Positions 1 through 15,043 of a DNA stretch of 64,000 nucleotides are shown one piece after another (positions within the stretch are counted from its first letter, which is position 1; every line of letters starts with the position of its first letter). The stretch spans positions 21,241,577 to 21,305,576 of the forward strand of contig NC_084462.1 in assembly GCF_027409185.1 (NCBI RefSeq). Reading direction: 5' to 3'. The stretch comes from Cynocephalus volans. Its lineage: Eukaryota > Chordata > Mammalia > Dermoptera > Cynocephalidae. The notes below the pieces were generated by a model that searched no databases, was not told where the DNA came from, and was given only the letters and a program-made list of their open reading frames with translations. Made by a program: the position numbers and the translations under genes.

Positions 1-1446
1 TCTTCAGATGTGGTGTGTGTCTTCTAGGTGCCAGCAACTTATGTCAAAAGCTTGCTCGCTGCATACACCCCTTCAGTTTGTCAGACAGCTCCCAAACAAG
101 AACCAGCACATCAAGCAACCAGTTACTTGTGAAAAAGGGTGAAATGGCAGAATATGCTGGAAGTTATCTGAGGCGAGGGAGGCATCAAACCAGACCTCAG
201 GAGGCCTCTTTTTATCACTCCTAACTCTTGACTGGGAACCTATTTTGTATAAATGGATAAAACCAAGTACTATCCCAATATTCTGTAAAAGTTTGTCTGT
301 TTCCCGCAAGCAGTACATTTTTAAAACATTATCTATAAATGGTATGTTTTTCACGAAGCTCCCCTTTTGCATGTTAAGTACAAACATGTTTAGATTATCA
401 CTGAGTTCCAATTAAATTGCTTAACTAGGAACTGCTTGTCACAGTCCCTGGTACAAAGTAGGGACAGGGGCTCAAGTATTTGCTACTTGAGTCCGTCAGG
501 AGGGAAGGTTTCGTGTGTAAGTGGCATCCTCATGGCTGACAGCCACCCTCACGCTGTCAGTTTCTCAAACACAAGCAGAGCCTCTGGAGAACTGCACCCA
601 GAGCAGTTGCAGCTAAAGTACAGATGCAAAGGAAAAGTAGATGCAGAATACATACTTGGAAAGAATTTTTGGCTAAATGTAAAATACTTGAGTTTTTCCT
701 CCCATTCTGAATTGTACATAAAGTCAAATTCAAACATTTACCTGTATAAAAAAAATGCCCAACAATTTCTAAAATGCTAGGTTTATAAAACATTTTCCTG
801 GAAAAAGGCAATTATGCTACTTTGTAACGGCACACAATTCCCAAGCTAATACTTTAAACCATCCAGCTGGTATCTTGTACCTAAAGGGGAAAGAAACATC
901 CCACACAACAGCTTTTTATAAATGACATTTTAAAAATGCTGGCGCATGCATAAGCTTGTCCAGGAATCACCGCGGCATCCCAGCATCCGATGATTGCAAA
1001 CCATCTCAAAGCCCAGTTGGATTAGCTCACCAGCACTGCACAGCCACGCCCCAGTCAGCCCCACGACACGGACACCAAAGCAGAGAAAGAAGACCCTGGC
1101 AGCAAGGTTAGTCCTGCTCTGGCACAGCACACAGCCACGGTGAGCTTACAGGTGGATTCTCCACAGCTATGTCTCCAACCAGCCAGGAGAGAGGCCCTCT
1201 CTCTCTAAGCCTCCCTTCACTTGGAAGGAAAAAAGAAAGCAGTGATGAACTGCTTTAATTCAAGCTGGTAGGTAAACCATCACGCTCTAATGAAAGCTTA
1301 TTTTATCAAGCAAAGCCCCAACCTTGAGTGAATTAAATGTAACACACTCAAGGAACTTGAGGCTCAATAAGAAATCCTAGGAAAACTAAGTGAAATGAGA
1401 GAACAGATAAAGCTGGAAACTGAAGTCGACTAAAAATTTTACATAC
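1..1446 (-). other. RAC1: RAC1 intron downstream of exon 3b (partial)
   Basis: This is intronic sequence between exon 3b and exon 4. I searched it for the exon 4 peptide (DVFLICFSLVSP...) and did not find it, so exon 4 is off the left edge. No other gene or clear repeat was recognised; short ORFs here have no recognisable homology. Confidence 0.75.
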
Positions 1447-1503
1447 GGCAATCGGCTTGTCTTTCCCCCTGGAGGTTATATCCTTACCATACGTTTCTCC
1501 AAC
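1447..1503 (-). CDS. RAC1: RAC1 alternative exon 3b (RAC1b isoform)
   Basis: This 57-nt cassette exon encodes VGETYGKDITSRGKDKPIA, the 19-residue insertion that defines RAC1b. The insertion falls directly after switch II (after T75). In human RAC1b it speeds nucleotide exchange and lowers GTPase activity, giving a mostly GTP-bound, signalling-selective isoform linked to epithelial-mesenchymal change. Splice sites on the minus strand are tactag|GTTGG and GCC|gtatgt, and the frame is open through the exon. The acceptor has a poor pyrimidine tract next to it. A branch-point-like tactaaac lies about 30 nt upstream (1531-1538), with a T-rich stretch beyond it. These features fit a weak, regulated exon. 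Coding length and encoded residues match what I know of human exon 3b. Confidence 0.93.
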
Positions 1504-2285
1504 CTAGTAATGCACGAGAACTTTGTTTGAGTTTAGTACAAACTGAGGAAAATAAAAATCAATATAACCTGTTATTGATTCTTTATCAGAATTTTGTCTC
1601 AACCCTCCCGAAGGATCCAAAAACCATATGATTTAACATGTCTTTGATGCCAAACGCCACTGAAACACTCCATGAAACCTGGCCAAAAGGGGATATCCCT
1701 GTGTAATTCAAGGACAGTGAAGACGGAAGTTGGCACATACTGGGGATGCAGCGAAGGTGTTCCTTCTAGCTGTAGCAGCACACTCCAGTATTTACAACAT
1801 GAAAGTGTTCCAAGCGTCCCTCAACATAAAGGCACAGTCACTGGCATCCATTAGCAATGGCACATCTTTCAAAGAGCTCTGTCCAAGTTCTCAGACACAA
1901 GCCCCACTGAAGCCACAGCAAACAGGAAAGGCACCTGTCTGTACAACATCCCTACCAGACAAAGGGCTCTCCCAGAACACGGCCAGGTCTGAGAGCTGAC
2001 AGTTTTAATGCTGCCTGAACATTAAAAGTCTCTGCAGAAATTTTGTTCCTGTCCTCCCCTAGTTCTGGGAGTGTGGTTTGAATTTATGGACTTGCAACAC
2101 TAAAATAAACAGCGCTGCTTGCACTAAGATCTTCAGTTCCTGACCTCTTTGCTGGGATGAGGCCAACCCACAGTGACAAGTTTTAGAAGTGACGACATTC
2201 CCAGTGTTTATCACAACACTTTCAATTCTTTTCTTGGTTCCAATAAAAATGGACAGACTTGCTCTTCCAACGCAGAACCCTGGAA

Positions 2286-2383
2286 TTTTTTTTTTTTTTT
2301 TTAAAGATGACTGGTAAGGGCATCTTAACCCTTGACTTGGTGTTGTCAGCACCACTCTCCCAAGTGAGCCACAGGCCAGCCCT
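2286..2383 (-). mobile_element. CYN SINE monomer
   Basis: Reading on the plus strand it starts with a T-run, then gatgactggtaagggcatc, and ends gtgagccacaggccagcc. It is flanked by the TSD gaaccctg. Intronic in RAC1. Confidence 0.85.
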
Positions 2384-5159
2384 GAACCCTGATATTCTTT
2401 TAAGAAAAGGAAGATGAAAGAATTATTTTAATTTCCTCTCACTCAAGCTTCTCTGATTTACATTTCAAAGAGAATACTAATTTTCATAACTATCCTTTTT
2501 TAATCTATGGGCTATTCTTGAAGATTTGTCCTCCCAAGGAGTTGATATGGTGCCAAATCTTTATTGCAATAGAGACTCATTGGGGATCAGTGACAAAAAT
2601 GCAGCTTCAAAACATCCTCTGACCACATCTTTGGCACCCTTTTCAATTTTTAAGAACATCTTGTTTGATGGAGAAGAAACAGTGCACAAGAGCCAAGCAG
2701 TGGCATCACGCCATCTGCCTGCTCCTTCCTTGTTCCCTTTTCTTCTCCAGCCTAAACACAGTTTTCAGAAAACACACCTAGTGCTTCTGCTACTTACTTC
2801 CCAACATCAACTCCTCACCTTTGCTTTCCGCAACACATGGAGGCTAGCCGGCCGCACCTGGCTGAGTCTCTAGTTTTTCCTTGTCCTTGTAACACTTAGA
2901 GCACCTCAGAGAGCATTACCCGTGTCTACCTAAGGGTCTCTCACTTCAGGTCACTGGCGCATGTTAGAGCCTCAGGCTGTCTCTGGTCACTGGCCCATCT
3001 TTCCTGTGGACTTGAACACTGCTTTCTTTAGATCCTCAAGACATTTCTGACTGCACCAGACCCCCACCATGCCCTTTATGAACCTGGCGAGTCTTCAATG
3101 ACTTGACTACTCCCATATTACAAACCATTTCATCACGGGTCATAAGTACAGCCAGAGCAGTTCTGACTGCTGCCTCCTCTACCTGGCAGTGGGACAATCT
3201 ACACAAAGTCAAGTCTGCTTTTAATGGAATGAAACCGGGCAGACGTCTGGATGGCTCACATCTCACTACCCTAAAAGCCATACTGTTTTTCTTTTATTTT
3301 ATTCTCTTCCAAATGCTTTCCACCTGGATTTTACTTTTGGGCACTTGGGATTTTTTAAACACAGAGAAAAGGACAAGGATATATAAACATGGCAGAGAAA
3401 AGGCAGAACTAAAAAGAAGCTGGACACCTGTCATCAGTGTGGAACTAAGAAAGACAACCTTAGAAAAAAGAGAAAAGCAGCCCCTGCCTTCTGGGAACTG
3501 GCCTGGTGCTCACAGCTTCTCAACGGCAAAGGTATTCCTACTGAATAGAACAATCTCCCAGACACCAACATAAGACAAGGTTACAGTGTGACCATGCTGA
3601 AATGAGACCAAAAGTAAATGTAAGACCACTTCATCATCTTGTCTAAGCGCAGATAATTCCAAAGTCACTATGCACACTATAAAATCACCACACATCCCCC
3701 TCACAGCCAATATAAGAATGACTTCTTCACAATCACAGCTGCAGCCGCACTTCATTCCCCACCTTCTAGATAAGATTCCGCAGTCCCCAGGTGTGTGTCT
3801 CCCTTGAGGCAAAGAATAAGGTAACAAACCCAATTGTATTTAACTACAGGTGTGTTTCTAGTGACCTCTGGCTGAAGGACACTGACAATTGTAACAGCCA
3901 ACCTAACAAAGGCTGAGGCCTTTTAAACTCAAAACTGCTAAGCTAAAGTGTGGTTTTTCTTTTTATCTTATGTCTCAGTAGTCTAAGCCCTGTATTCTGA
4001 AACCTTTCCCAAGTCAGAGCACACATAGAAAGTGAAAACAATGGCCCGACACACTGGGCTCCTGGCTGACAGAACACAGAGGCCCAGAATCTCAGCAAAC
4101 GGCTTGCATGGCCTGGGTCTAGAACACATAGGGCTCAGGCCTTGTTACAACACTGGCACGTCAATCATGTTCTCACTCACACCACTAAATCCTGGTACAA
4201 GCAGGCAAATACAGTCACCTGCAAAATTTAAGGTGCTGGCCTTGAGCAGTACACTTGAGCATACCTTGATTCTGATCATGCCAACTGAAGATGAGTATAC
4301 AGAACTTACAGAGTATTTTTAAGAGAAAATAATGTATAATAGGATAGAAAAGCCCTAAGGATTACTTAAGTTGGAAAAATAAAAATTCGAAGGGCAATTT
4401 CAACTGAAAATGATGACTACTAGCTCATCATCTTTTGGAGAACTAAGTAGAATTAATGGTTTAAACAGATTTAACTTAGGTACACAGAGCTACCCAACAG
4501 AGAAGGATGCCAACATTAATTAACCACAGGAAATGCAACATTTCTTTTTAGGATGCCCTAGATAGGCAACCTTCCAACTGGTCCTTCAGGAGTGGGTCTG
4601 AGCAGAGTCTTGGATGAGCCACACAAACAGGCCTACAGACCGCAGAGCCAATAACCAGAGACCACGTTCCATTTAGGATAAAGTTTAAAATTTTCCCCTT
4701 TGTCAACAAAAGAGCATGGTGCCAGCCTGTAACTCCCACAGCCCATTCCTCTTAGTCGGACAGTGTGACTCAAAAGAATGAGACCTTCCAGGCACCAGAG
4801 TATTTGAGCATTCAGGGCCTGCCCTTCAGATACCAAGATAACTTCCTTATCTCCAAAGCAGCCGTCTGAGCAGGCGTGTCTTTAACTGCTCTCCCCACCA
4901 GCTCCCTAAGCACCCCCTCCCCTCCATACTGGTATGTGGTATACTACACAGCTATCAGTTTATGGGACTTTTCTGTGAGCTACCTGAGGGCAAGAATCGT
5001 GTCTTACACCAGCAGAGACCAAAGAAAAGAAGAGGATGTCTCTCTCCACAAAGCCCAATCCAGAGTGACAGAAGAAGCATCTGCTCTAGGATAATACTGA
5101 ACACATCTCTCAGCACTGGACAGATGATCTAGGCAACAAATAAAGTAACCATTACTCTT

Positions 5160-5372
5160 TCAGAAGGAGAGAAGAAATCTAGGGTTATCAGAGGTGAGGG
5201 GGAGCAGGGAGAGGGAGACTGGGAGAGATTGGACAAGGGGCACAAAAAGAATAAGTACAATTTGTAACAATATATATGCTAGTAATATTGATTTGATCAA
5301 CATATGTCAATGCTGAATCCCCAAAATATGTATAATCAATTATGATTCAATAAAAATTTTTAAAAAATCATG
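5160..5372 (+). mobile_element. L1 3' end (5'-truncated)
   Basis: Contains tagggttatcagaggtgagg, a purine-rich stretch and ...caataaaaatttttaaaa, typical of an L1 3' UTR and tail. L1-like sequence may begin near 5095. Confidence 0.6.
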
Positions 5373-6394
5373 TCTTACTCCCTTCTTGCTATTCAAGTAT
5401 TTTATAGAAAAATAGTCTGCCACCTTACACAGATGACACATAAAAAGTTTAAGTTCTAGCCCCATGAGGACATACCCACTTTTGATTTATGGCCTCACAC
5501 ACTACAGCGTTATTCAATCTGAGGTGAGGAAAGTACGCCTTACTTATCTAAGTGTTCCTTAGCACACAAAGGGAGACTTTTGCCAAATCACCCTTGACTT
5601 CTATGAATGACCCCCTTTGAAAAAAAAGGCCTCTCCTCCTGAGTCACAGTAGGGTGGCTCCCATTTCTGGGAAGTGACACCATGCCCTTCTAGATGTGTC
5701 CAGCAGGTTGGAGACTGCTCTACCAATCAATGTTTTTAAATCCATTTAAAATTGGGAATTATTAAATACCCACTGGTATAGAACAGTTTCCTAAGATATT
5801 GAAAAATTCAAATCATCTGGTGATTATGGGCTGATTTTTAATATTTAATCAGTTAATATTTAGCTGTAGATTAACTGAGAAACCACCCAATTCAAACCTC
5901 CCATTTTATATTTTTGATCTTTATTTAGCACTCTGAACTAGAACTCAGCTAAAAGATAATTACCAAAAATCTACAGCACAGAGACTATATTTGGCAATAC
6001 TTCTAACAGGAAACAAATGTACAAGACAATGACGGTTACAGAGAAAATGCTGTATTCAAAAGTTTAAAATTTTCACTACTAAACAGGAAGTTCATTTAAA
6101 AAAAAAAAAAAAGTACAAGATCTTGGTAAACTGGAACTAGTCATTTTCACCCATACTACTTCCTAAAACAAAGTAATCGTTAAATCAATCGAAGGCTACC
6201 CACCAATCAGGGCTCAAAGCCTGCCTTTCTCTAGAATGTCTCCCTGACACTGACCCCAGCCACCCTGCCCAGCCCGGGCTTGCCAAGAGCACTCAAAGCA
6301 ACTTCCACTCATGAGCACGAACTGGAACTAGAAGCTCTCTAGACTGATGAATACATACAAATATGAAGGACCATGAATCCTAACAGCGGCTAAC

Positions 6395-6585
6395 ACTGGA
6401 GTGTCTGTGACATGCCAGGAACTATTCTAAGTGCACATGTCTATCTATCTATTAACTCATCTAGCCTCACAAGGAAACAAGTAAAGGCTAGAGATGAGGA
6501 AACCTGCCCAAGATCCAACAGCTAAGAAGTGGGAGAGTAGGATTTAAACCCAAGGAATTTGCTCTGTTGCTCTCATGCATATTTA
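6395..6585 (-). mobile_element. MIR SINE
   Basis: Contains gccaggaactattctaagtg, then gatgaggaaacctgcccaag and a decayed tRNA-like end (tttaaaccca). This is the reverse complement of the MIR core. Confidence 0.65.
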
Positions 6586-7318
6586 AGTTTCCCTTCAACC
6601 AGTTAGTTTGTCTTCAAAATTGCTTTAAAATACACTTTTTAAAATGAGGAACAAATACGCAACAAGATAAGGACATGTTAAGACAACTGCTTATTTAAAG
6701 AAAAGTGGCTTCTAAACCATGACATTGTCTTCTAAGTACCTACTGTATCTGCCGGCTTCCTGCTCTAATTAGCTTTGGTAAATAAATCATTTCATTGTCT
6801 GATACAGAAGCAAACCTAATCTAAAAGTTTTTTTCTGACTGGACACAGTGAACAAAACTGAAACCTCAATCTACATTGAAAAGATTGAGGTACTAAAGAC
6901 ACAGAAATTATGCATTTTACAGAAGAAAAGTATCAAACCAACAGATTAGTTACTAACTTGGTTTAAAGAAACCTTAATCTTAACTGCTTAATTTGATTCT
7001 GTGGTATAAAACTGTCACAAAGCAAATCGTCTTCAAACTAACTGCTATTAAAAACTGGTTTGCAAAACAAAACAGTACCCATCTCATATGGTTGTCCTAA
7101 AACTAAGTGAAAAAATATAAAATGCACAGCATTGGAGTAACTGGCAATGCTCAAAGAATAAAAGCCATGGCTTGCCCCTACAGGGATATTTACTACTGAA
7201 GTAATTTAACTTTACTTGCTATTTCTTGATATACCTAAATGACTGCAGTATAAGCAAATCCATAGGTGGTATGAATTAACTAAACATATAAGAATTGTAT
7301 ATTCTAAAAGATACATTA

Positions 7319-10255
<2,937 letters not shown>

Positions 10256-10440
10256 TTAGTTAACATGAATCCTTTCATTCATTATTCTGTTAAAACAATT
10301 TCTAGAAAAAAATCAAGAAGTATATACCATACACTTAGCATTAAACAAAACAATCAGTTTCTATAACCCTTTTTCCTGAAATTTAAAGTAAACAAGAATT
10401 TCTCAGAAAGGTAGGGACAGGAGCCATCACGTTCTGTTTA

Positions 10441-10602
10441 TTTATTTAAAAGATGACCTTTGGTAAGGGGATCTTAACCCTTGGTGTTGTCAGCACCACA
10501 CTCTCCCAAGTGAGCTAACCGGCCATCCCTATACAGGGATCCAAACCCGTGGCCTCAGTCTTATCAGCACCGCACTCTCCCAAGCGAGCTACTGGCCGGC
10601 CC
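10441..10602 (-). mobile_element. CYN SINE dimer
   Basis: Two tRNA-Ile-like units read in reverse complement, flanked by TSD tcacgttctgttta on both sides (10427-10440 and 10603-10616). Confidence 0.9.
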
Positions 10603-11819
10603 TCACGTTCTGTTTAGATACCTGCACTAACAGTCAAGAAATAGTTGCTAACTAAGTACAAGGTTCAAGAGGAACAACATTTTAAAACTTAAAAAGTCTC
10701 CTCTGTGAACATTTGTAGAAGGCTTTCATCCAAGAATTTTAAGTTGTATCCTCAAAGTATTTTGATTAATACTAATATACAAACATAGCTTTTCTCTGCA
10801 ACTTACACTGTTACTTCCATAAGTAACTTATTTTGCTGCCTCTAAGTGGCACAGCTCAAAATCCCACCACTTTCTTAAAGCCTTCCCTCTGGTAATCATA
10901 AATGACTGTTTTCTTAATAGAGAGTCCTTAGTCAATAAACCACCACACATAACTGTTCTCACATTAATTCATCCGTATTCGTTTGCCCCCTCCCTCCTAC
11001 CAAACCCCCACATCACCATAAGCTTTTAAAGCAGGGGGTAGCAAAATTTACTTCAGACATATTAATTAATGACTCAGAGGTGATGGAGTAAACTTCCCAA
11101 GCAGAGAACCACGTAGCAATACTCCAGAGACAGGAGCACCACCTGCACAACTTGTAAAGGGTACAGACTAATACTAATATCACCAGTCTGCCATCAGGCA
11201 GAGGTCAGAGTGGTGGCTGAAAGTCTCCCAATCACTTGAAATTTTTTTCAAGAGAATATAACCTAAAAATCAAGATCGCTGCACCACTAGCAAAAAAAAT
11301 CTCCAAATTTTACAATATTCACAGGACAACTTTAGGGGCTTCTTGAGAGCCAAAGTCCCTGGCACCCTGAGTTAAATTCCCTAAATGCTCTCCTTAATGA
11401 GTCCATCTCTCTGCAGTCTTCTGTTAGTTTCATTGGTTTACCAAAGTCATGATGATACATCAATGTTCTGATTCGTAAGATTTTGTTCAATCGCAACTAC
11501 TATAAATTAGTAAATTAACACCATAAAGAAGTTAAGTGCTTTCCTATTTTCCCTCACTTAGCTTAAGGTGAAAACCTCTCAACAAGGGCAGATTACAGGC
11601 ACATCCAGTCTTGCCAATACTTGTTTCACTCATAAAATTATTAAAGGCTTAACAAAAGTTGGAACTCCCCACCCCAAAGACCTGAGTCAAACATTACATC
11701 ACCAGGAGGTAACTTCCAACTCCTGAAAGGCTTTCTAAACAGAAATGACTCATTGGACATATATTTTGTCAAAAGCTTAGAATGTCAAAATAAACCTGTA
11801 TGAGCAGGAGCCTAAGATT

Positions 11820-12128
11820 GGGAGACAGCACTGAGCTGCCTCAGGAAGAGCCCCAGGAGCCGGAGCGGTGGGGGGACAAGGGTTTCGGCCACATTCCCCC
11901 GACATCTGCACCCAGCCAAGCAATGACCAAGACACTGCTGGAAGCCCCCTGGTCTCCCCTGCAGTAATGAGGGGGGTGCCACAGGCCTCAACCCCGCTCC
12001 TCCTCCTTTCTCCTTCTCCCACCCTATTTCCTTCTTCCTTTCCCTCTCCCCCTCCCCTCCAACTGCTCTGCAACATCAGAAAATGTAAAAAAATATTAAT
12101 ATGTAAACGTAATTAAAAAAAAAAAAAG
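11820..12128 (+). repeat. VNTR retroelement fragment related to the 50980-52574 element
   Basis: Contains about 1.6 units of a ~100-bp repeat (ggccacattcccccgacatc at 11888; aggcctcaaccccgctcc at 11983). These match the VNTR units at 52150-52540 in order and spacing. A pyrimidine tract follows (11995-12062), then an A-rich tail ending in A13. A short possible TSD (aagattgg) flanks it. Confidence 0.6.
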
Positions 12129-12134
12129 ATTGGT

Positions 12135-12290
12135 GGGAGTCAGAAGCCTAGATTTGAGACTCTCTCACACTTACTGGCTGTAATTTTTGGACAAGTTTCA
12201 ACTTCTTTATGTCTCAGTTTTCTCACCTGTAAAATGGATGTAAAACTACCAACTCCATCACCAAACTATTGAAAGCATTAATTCTATTTC
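12135..12290 (+). mobile_element. MIR SINE
   Basis: Contains tttatgtctcagttttctca followed by cctgtaaaatgg, the MIR core in sense orientation. Confidence 0.6.
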
Positions 12291-12521
12291 AATTTATACT
12301 AGTTGTGTGTTATGCCAGGAAATGTACTAGGTGCTAAAGACAATGCAATGGACAAGACCTCATGGAGTGTATGCAGCCATTGAATTAAAAAATGAAAACT
12401 GCAATGATTATATAAAATTATAGATGTTATTAAAGATGTTCTGGAAATGTACGGCAAAAGATCTAACCTAATCTCAAGGGGCGGTCAGAGGCAGCTGCAA
12501 GCATGTTAAGACTTTACTGAA

Positions 12522-12622
12522 CTGGCCAGTTAGTTCAGCTGGTTAGAGCACTGCCTTGTTACACCAAGGTCAAGGGTTCGGACCCCTGTACCAGCCAGCC
12601 ACCAAAAAAAAAAAAAAAAAAA
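12522..12622 (+). mobile_element. CYN SINE monomer
   Basis: ctggccagttagttcagctg, then gttagagcactgccttgtta, with a poly-A tail; TSD aagactta-like. Confidence 0.85.
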
Positions 12623-13144
12623 AGACTTAGGATTGGGGTGGGGAAGGAACAGGATTTGGGGGTGAGGGAATGGGGACAAAAACAACAGCATATGGGGAGG
12701 CCCAAGACAGAAAGAAGCCCAGAATAATTTAAAGAAATAAGGGGGCAGAGGGAAGTTTGAAGATATCACCTCTTCTTATTAAAGACATGGGACTCAATCC
12801 TACTTGGGAAGCCTCAGAAGATTTTAAGTTGCCAAGAAAGCATTAGATTTAAGAAGAACACCCTCCCCATATATGTATATTACCTTAAAAAATTTTTTTC
12901 AGAAGCCTCTGACTGCAGTGTGGCAAGAGGACTGAGGGAAACTAGGGCAAGAGGCAGAGCAAGCTGCTGCTGCGTGCCAGGAACCACCCTGGTGGTCCAG
13001 ACCAAAGAGAGGAACTTCAATGGAGAAGACAAATGACCCATTTCATGAGCTACTCAGACAGGAGGCAGAATAAGCCTGGCTTGGCCATGGGCTGGATGTG
13101 GTAGCTGAGGAAGAGTGGAATCTCAGGCCACAAGTAAACCACCT

Positions 13145-13320
13145 TTTTCTTTTTCTTTTTTCTAAAAAGATGACTGGTAAGGGGATCTTGACCCTTGACT
13201 TGGTGTTGTCAGCACCACGCTCTCCTAAATGAGCTAACTGGCCATCCCTATATAGGGATCCGAACCCGTGGCCTTGGTCTTATCATCACCACACTCTCCC
13301 AAGTGAGCCATGGGTGGCCC
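13145..13320 (-). mobile_element. CYN SINE dimer
   Basis: T-rich start, gatgactggtaaggggatct, atccctatatagggatccga, ending gtgagccatgggtggccc. Two units in reverse orientation. Confidence 0.88.
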
Positions 13321-13372
13321 GTGAACCCTTTTTCAAAAGGACAGATGCTGTTGTGCAAAAAACATCAATAGA

Positions 13373-13457
13373 GGTTGGCCGATTAGCTCAATTAGTTAGA
13401 ACATAGTGCTGATAACACGAAGGTCCATTCCTGTACTGGCCAGCCACCAAACAAAAT
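13373..13457 (+). mobile_element. CYN SINE monomer, diverged
   Basis: ggttggccgattagctcaat ... gtactggccagccacc; part of the T-arm is lost. Confidence 0.8.
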
Positions 13458-14363
13458 GTTAACAATTCTTGCTACTTAATGCCAAGGACAAGCAGCTATA
13501 ACAGTTTTGACTGTCATGATTAAAATGTCATTAGCACTTGGATGAGGAACAAAGCCATTAGTATAAATATGACCAACTGTGTCTAAAATGCTCTACAACT
13601 TCCTTTTCTGAACTACATCTTCAGCTGAGGAATCATCTTTTGAAAGGCTTAACTGTGAAGGAACTCAAGGTACTGGTGTAATTTGACAGAATGTAATTTT
13701 ACTACCAATCATTATTCACTGCAAATATATGTCCTATTAAAACATGATTAAATTACAGAATTCTGACTTTTTAAATAAATATATGTCCTACCTTTGATTA
13801 AATTTTTACTTAGTTTTTTAAAAAACAGATAACAAAAAGAAAAAGAAAAGGCTATTTCCCTCCCATTAGTGTGTTTATTCACTCCTTGTAAACACACTGC
13901 ACAAATCAACTAGAGAGGCCAAAGTCAACACCTGCACTAAGCGAACAGCCTTTCCTTGCATGAAGATTGGAAGCTCTATTTGGTTATGGCCTTGACTGAT
14001 GCTGCTGCAGAATTTCTGGAAGTTACTATTTGCTTTGAAATTTCCAATTTTATATGCTTAACTGCTCAGTTCAACTCCTTTCTAATCTTTGAAAGATGCC
14101 ATAACTGTAGAAAATGAACATGAGTCTATTAGAAGTTCATGTCAGTTCTATAATAAATTTCCCCCAGTTCATGACATTACAATTTTTTTGACCTATCTGT
14201 GCTTCCCCTGCCCTATCCTGTAGAAATAACCAAGATTAAAGCCAATAATTTATGTTCCTATTATGTTCTTCATTTTTGTTAAGACAACTTTTTACTTACT
14301 TTTTTTTGGAAAGGGTGAGAGTGGGCAAACTTTAGTGTTAAGCACTGGCAATTTCCTCACATT

Positions 14364-14472
14364 GGGCTGGCTGATTAGCTCAGTTGCTTAGCGCCCAGCC
14401 TTATAACACCAAGGTCACAGGTTCTGATCCCTTACCAGCCAGCCGCCAAAAGAAAAAAAAAAAAAAAAAAAG
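14364..14472 (+). mobile_element. CYN SINE monomer
   Basis: gggctggctgattagctcag ... ttataacaccaaggtcacag, with an A19-type tail. Confidence 0.85.
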
Positions 14473-14867
14473 AGAGACAGAGAAAACAGATCCAGGAAGC
14501 ACAAAAGTAAGAACTTTCTGCACCCCGCCCCCTTAAAGATAAGTTGATCTTAGGAAAGAAAATCCAGATTCTTCCAATGACAACTGTAAACCAAAATACA
14601 GACCATATATTGTGGGCTAAAAGTACATAGATCTTAAGGACAAGTTAGAATGTAGTGGAAATGTGAATTAGAAATATTAAATATATATTCATACATACTG
14701 AATAAATGAAAAACCTTAAATGAAGATTCCCAATTTGCACTGAGAAATAAGGTACAGAGATTCTGTAGTAGTGGACTTTTAGTAAATGAATAACTATACA
14801 GAGACAGAGAATATGTTCAGAAAAATATACAAACTAATAGTTTAGTGCTACAAAAACACAAAACCCA

Positions 14868-15043
14868 GGGCCGGCCCGTGGCTCACTCGGGAGAGTGCGG
14901 TGCTAATAACACCAAGGCCCCGGGTTCGGATCCCATATACGGATGGCCGGTTCGCTCACTGGGTGAGCGTGGTGCTGACCACACCAAGTCAAGGGTTAAG
15001 ATCCCCTTACCGGTCATCTTAAAAAAAAAACAAAAAACAAAAA
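14868..15043 (+). mobile_element. CYN SINE dimer (young copy)
   Basis: gggccggcccgtggctcact, then middle unit gatggccggttcgctcactg, then ccggtcatctt and an A-rich tail. Perfect TSD aacacaaaaccca on both sides. Confidence 0.93.

Noticed and set aside
1-1446. RAC1 exon 4 (DVFLICFSLVSP)
   Set aside because: I looked for its reverse complement and did not find it; it must lie left of the window.
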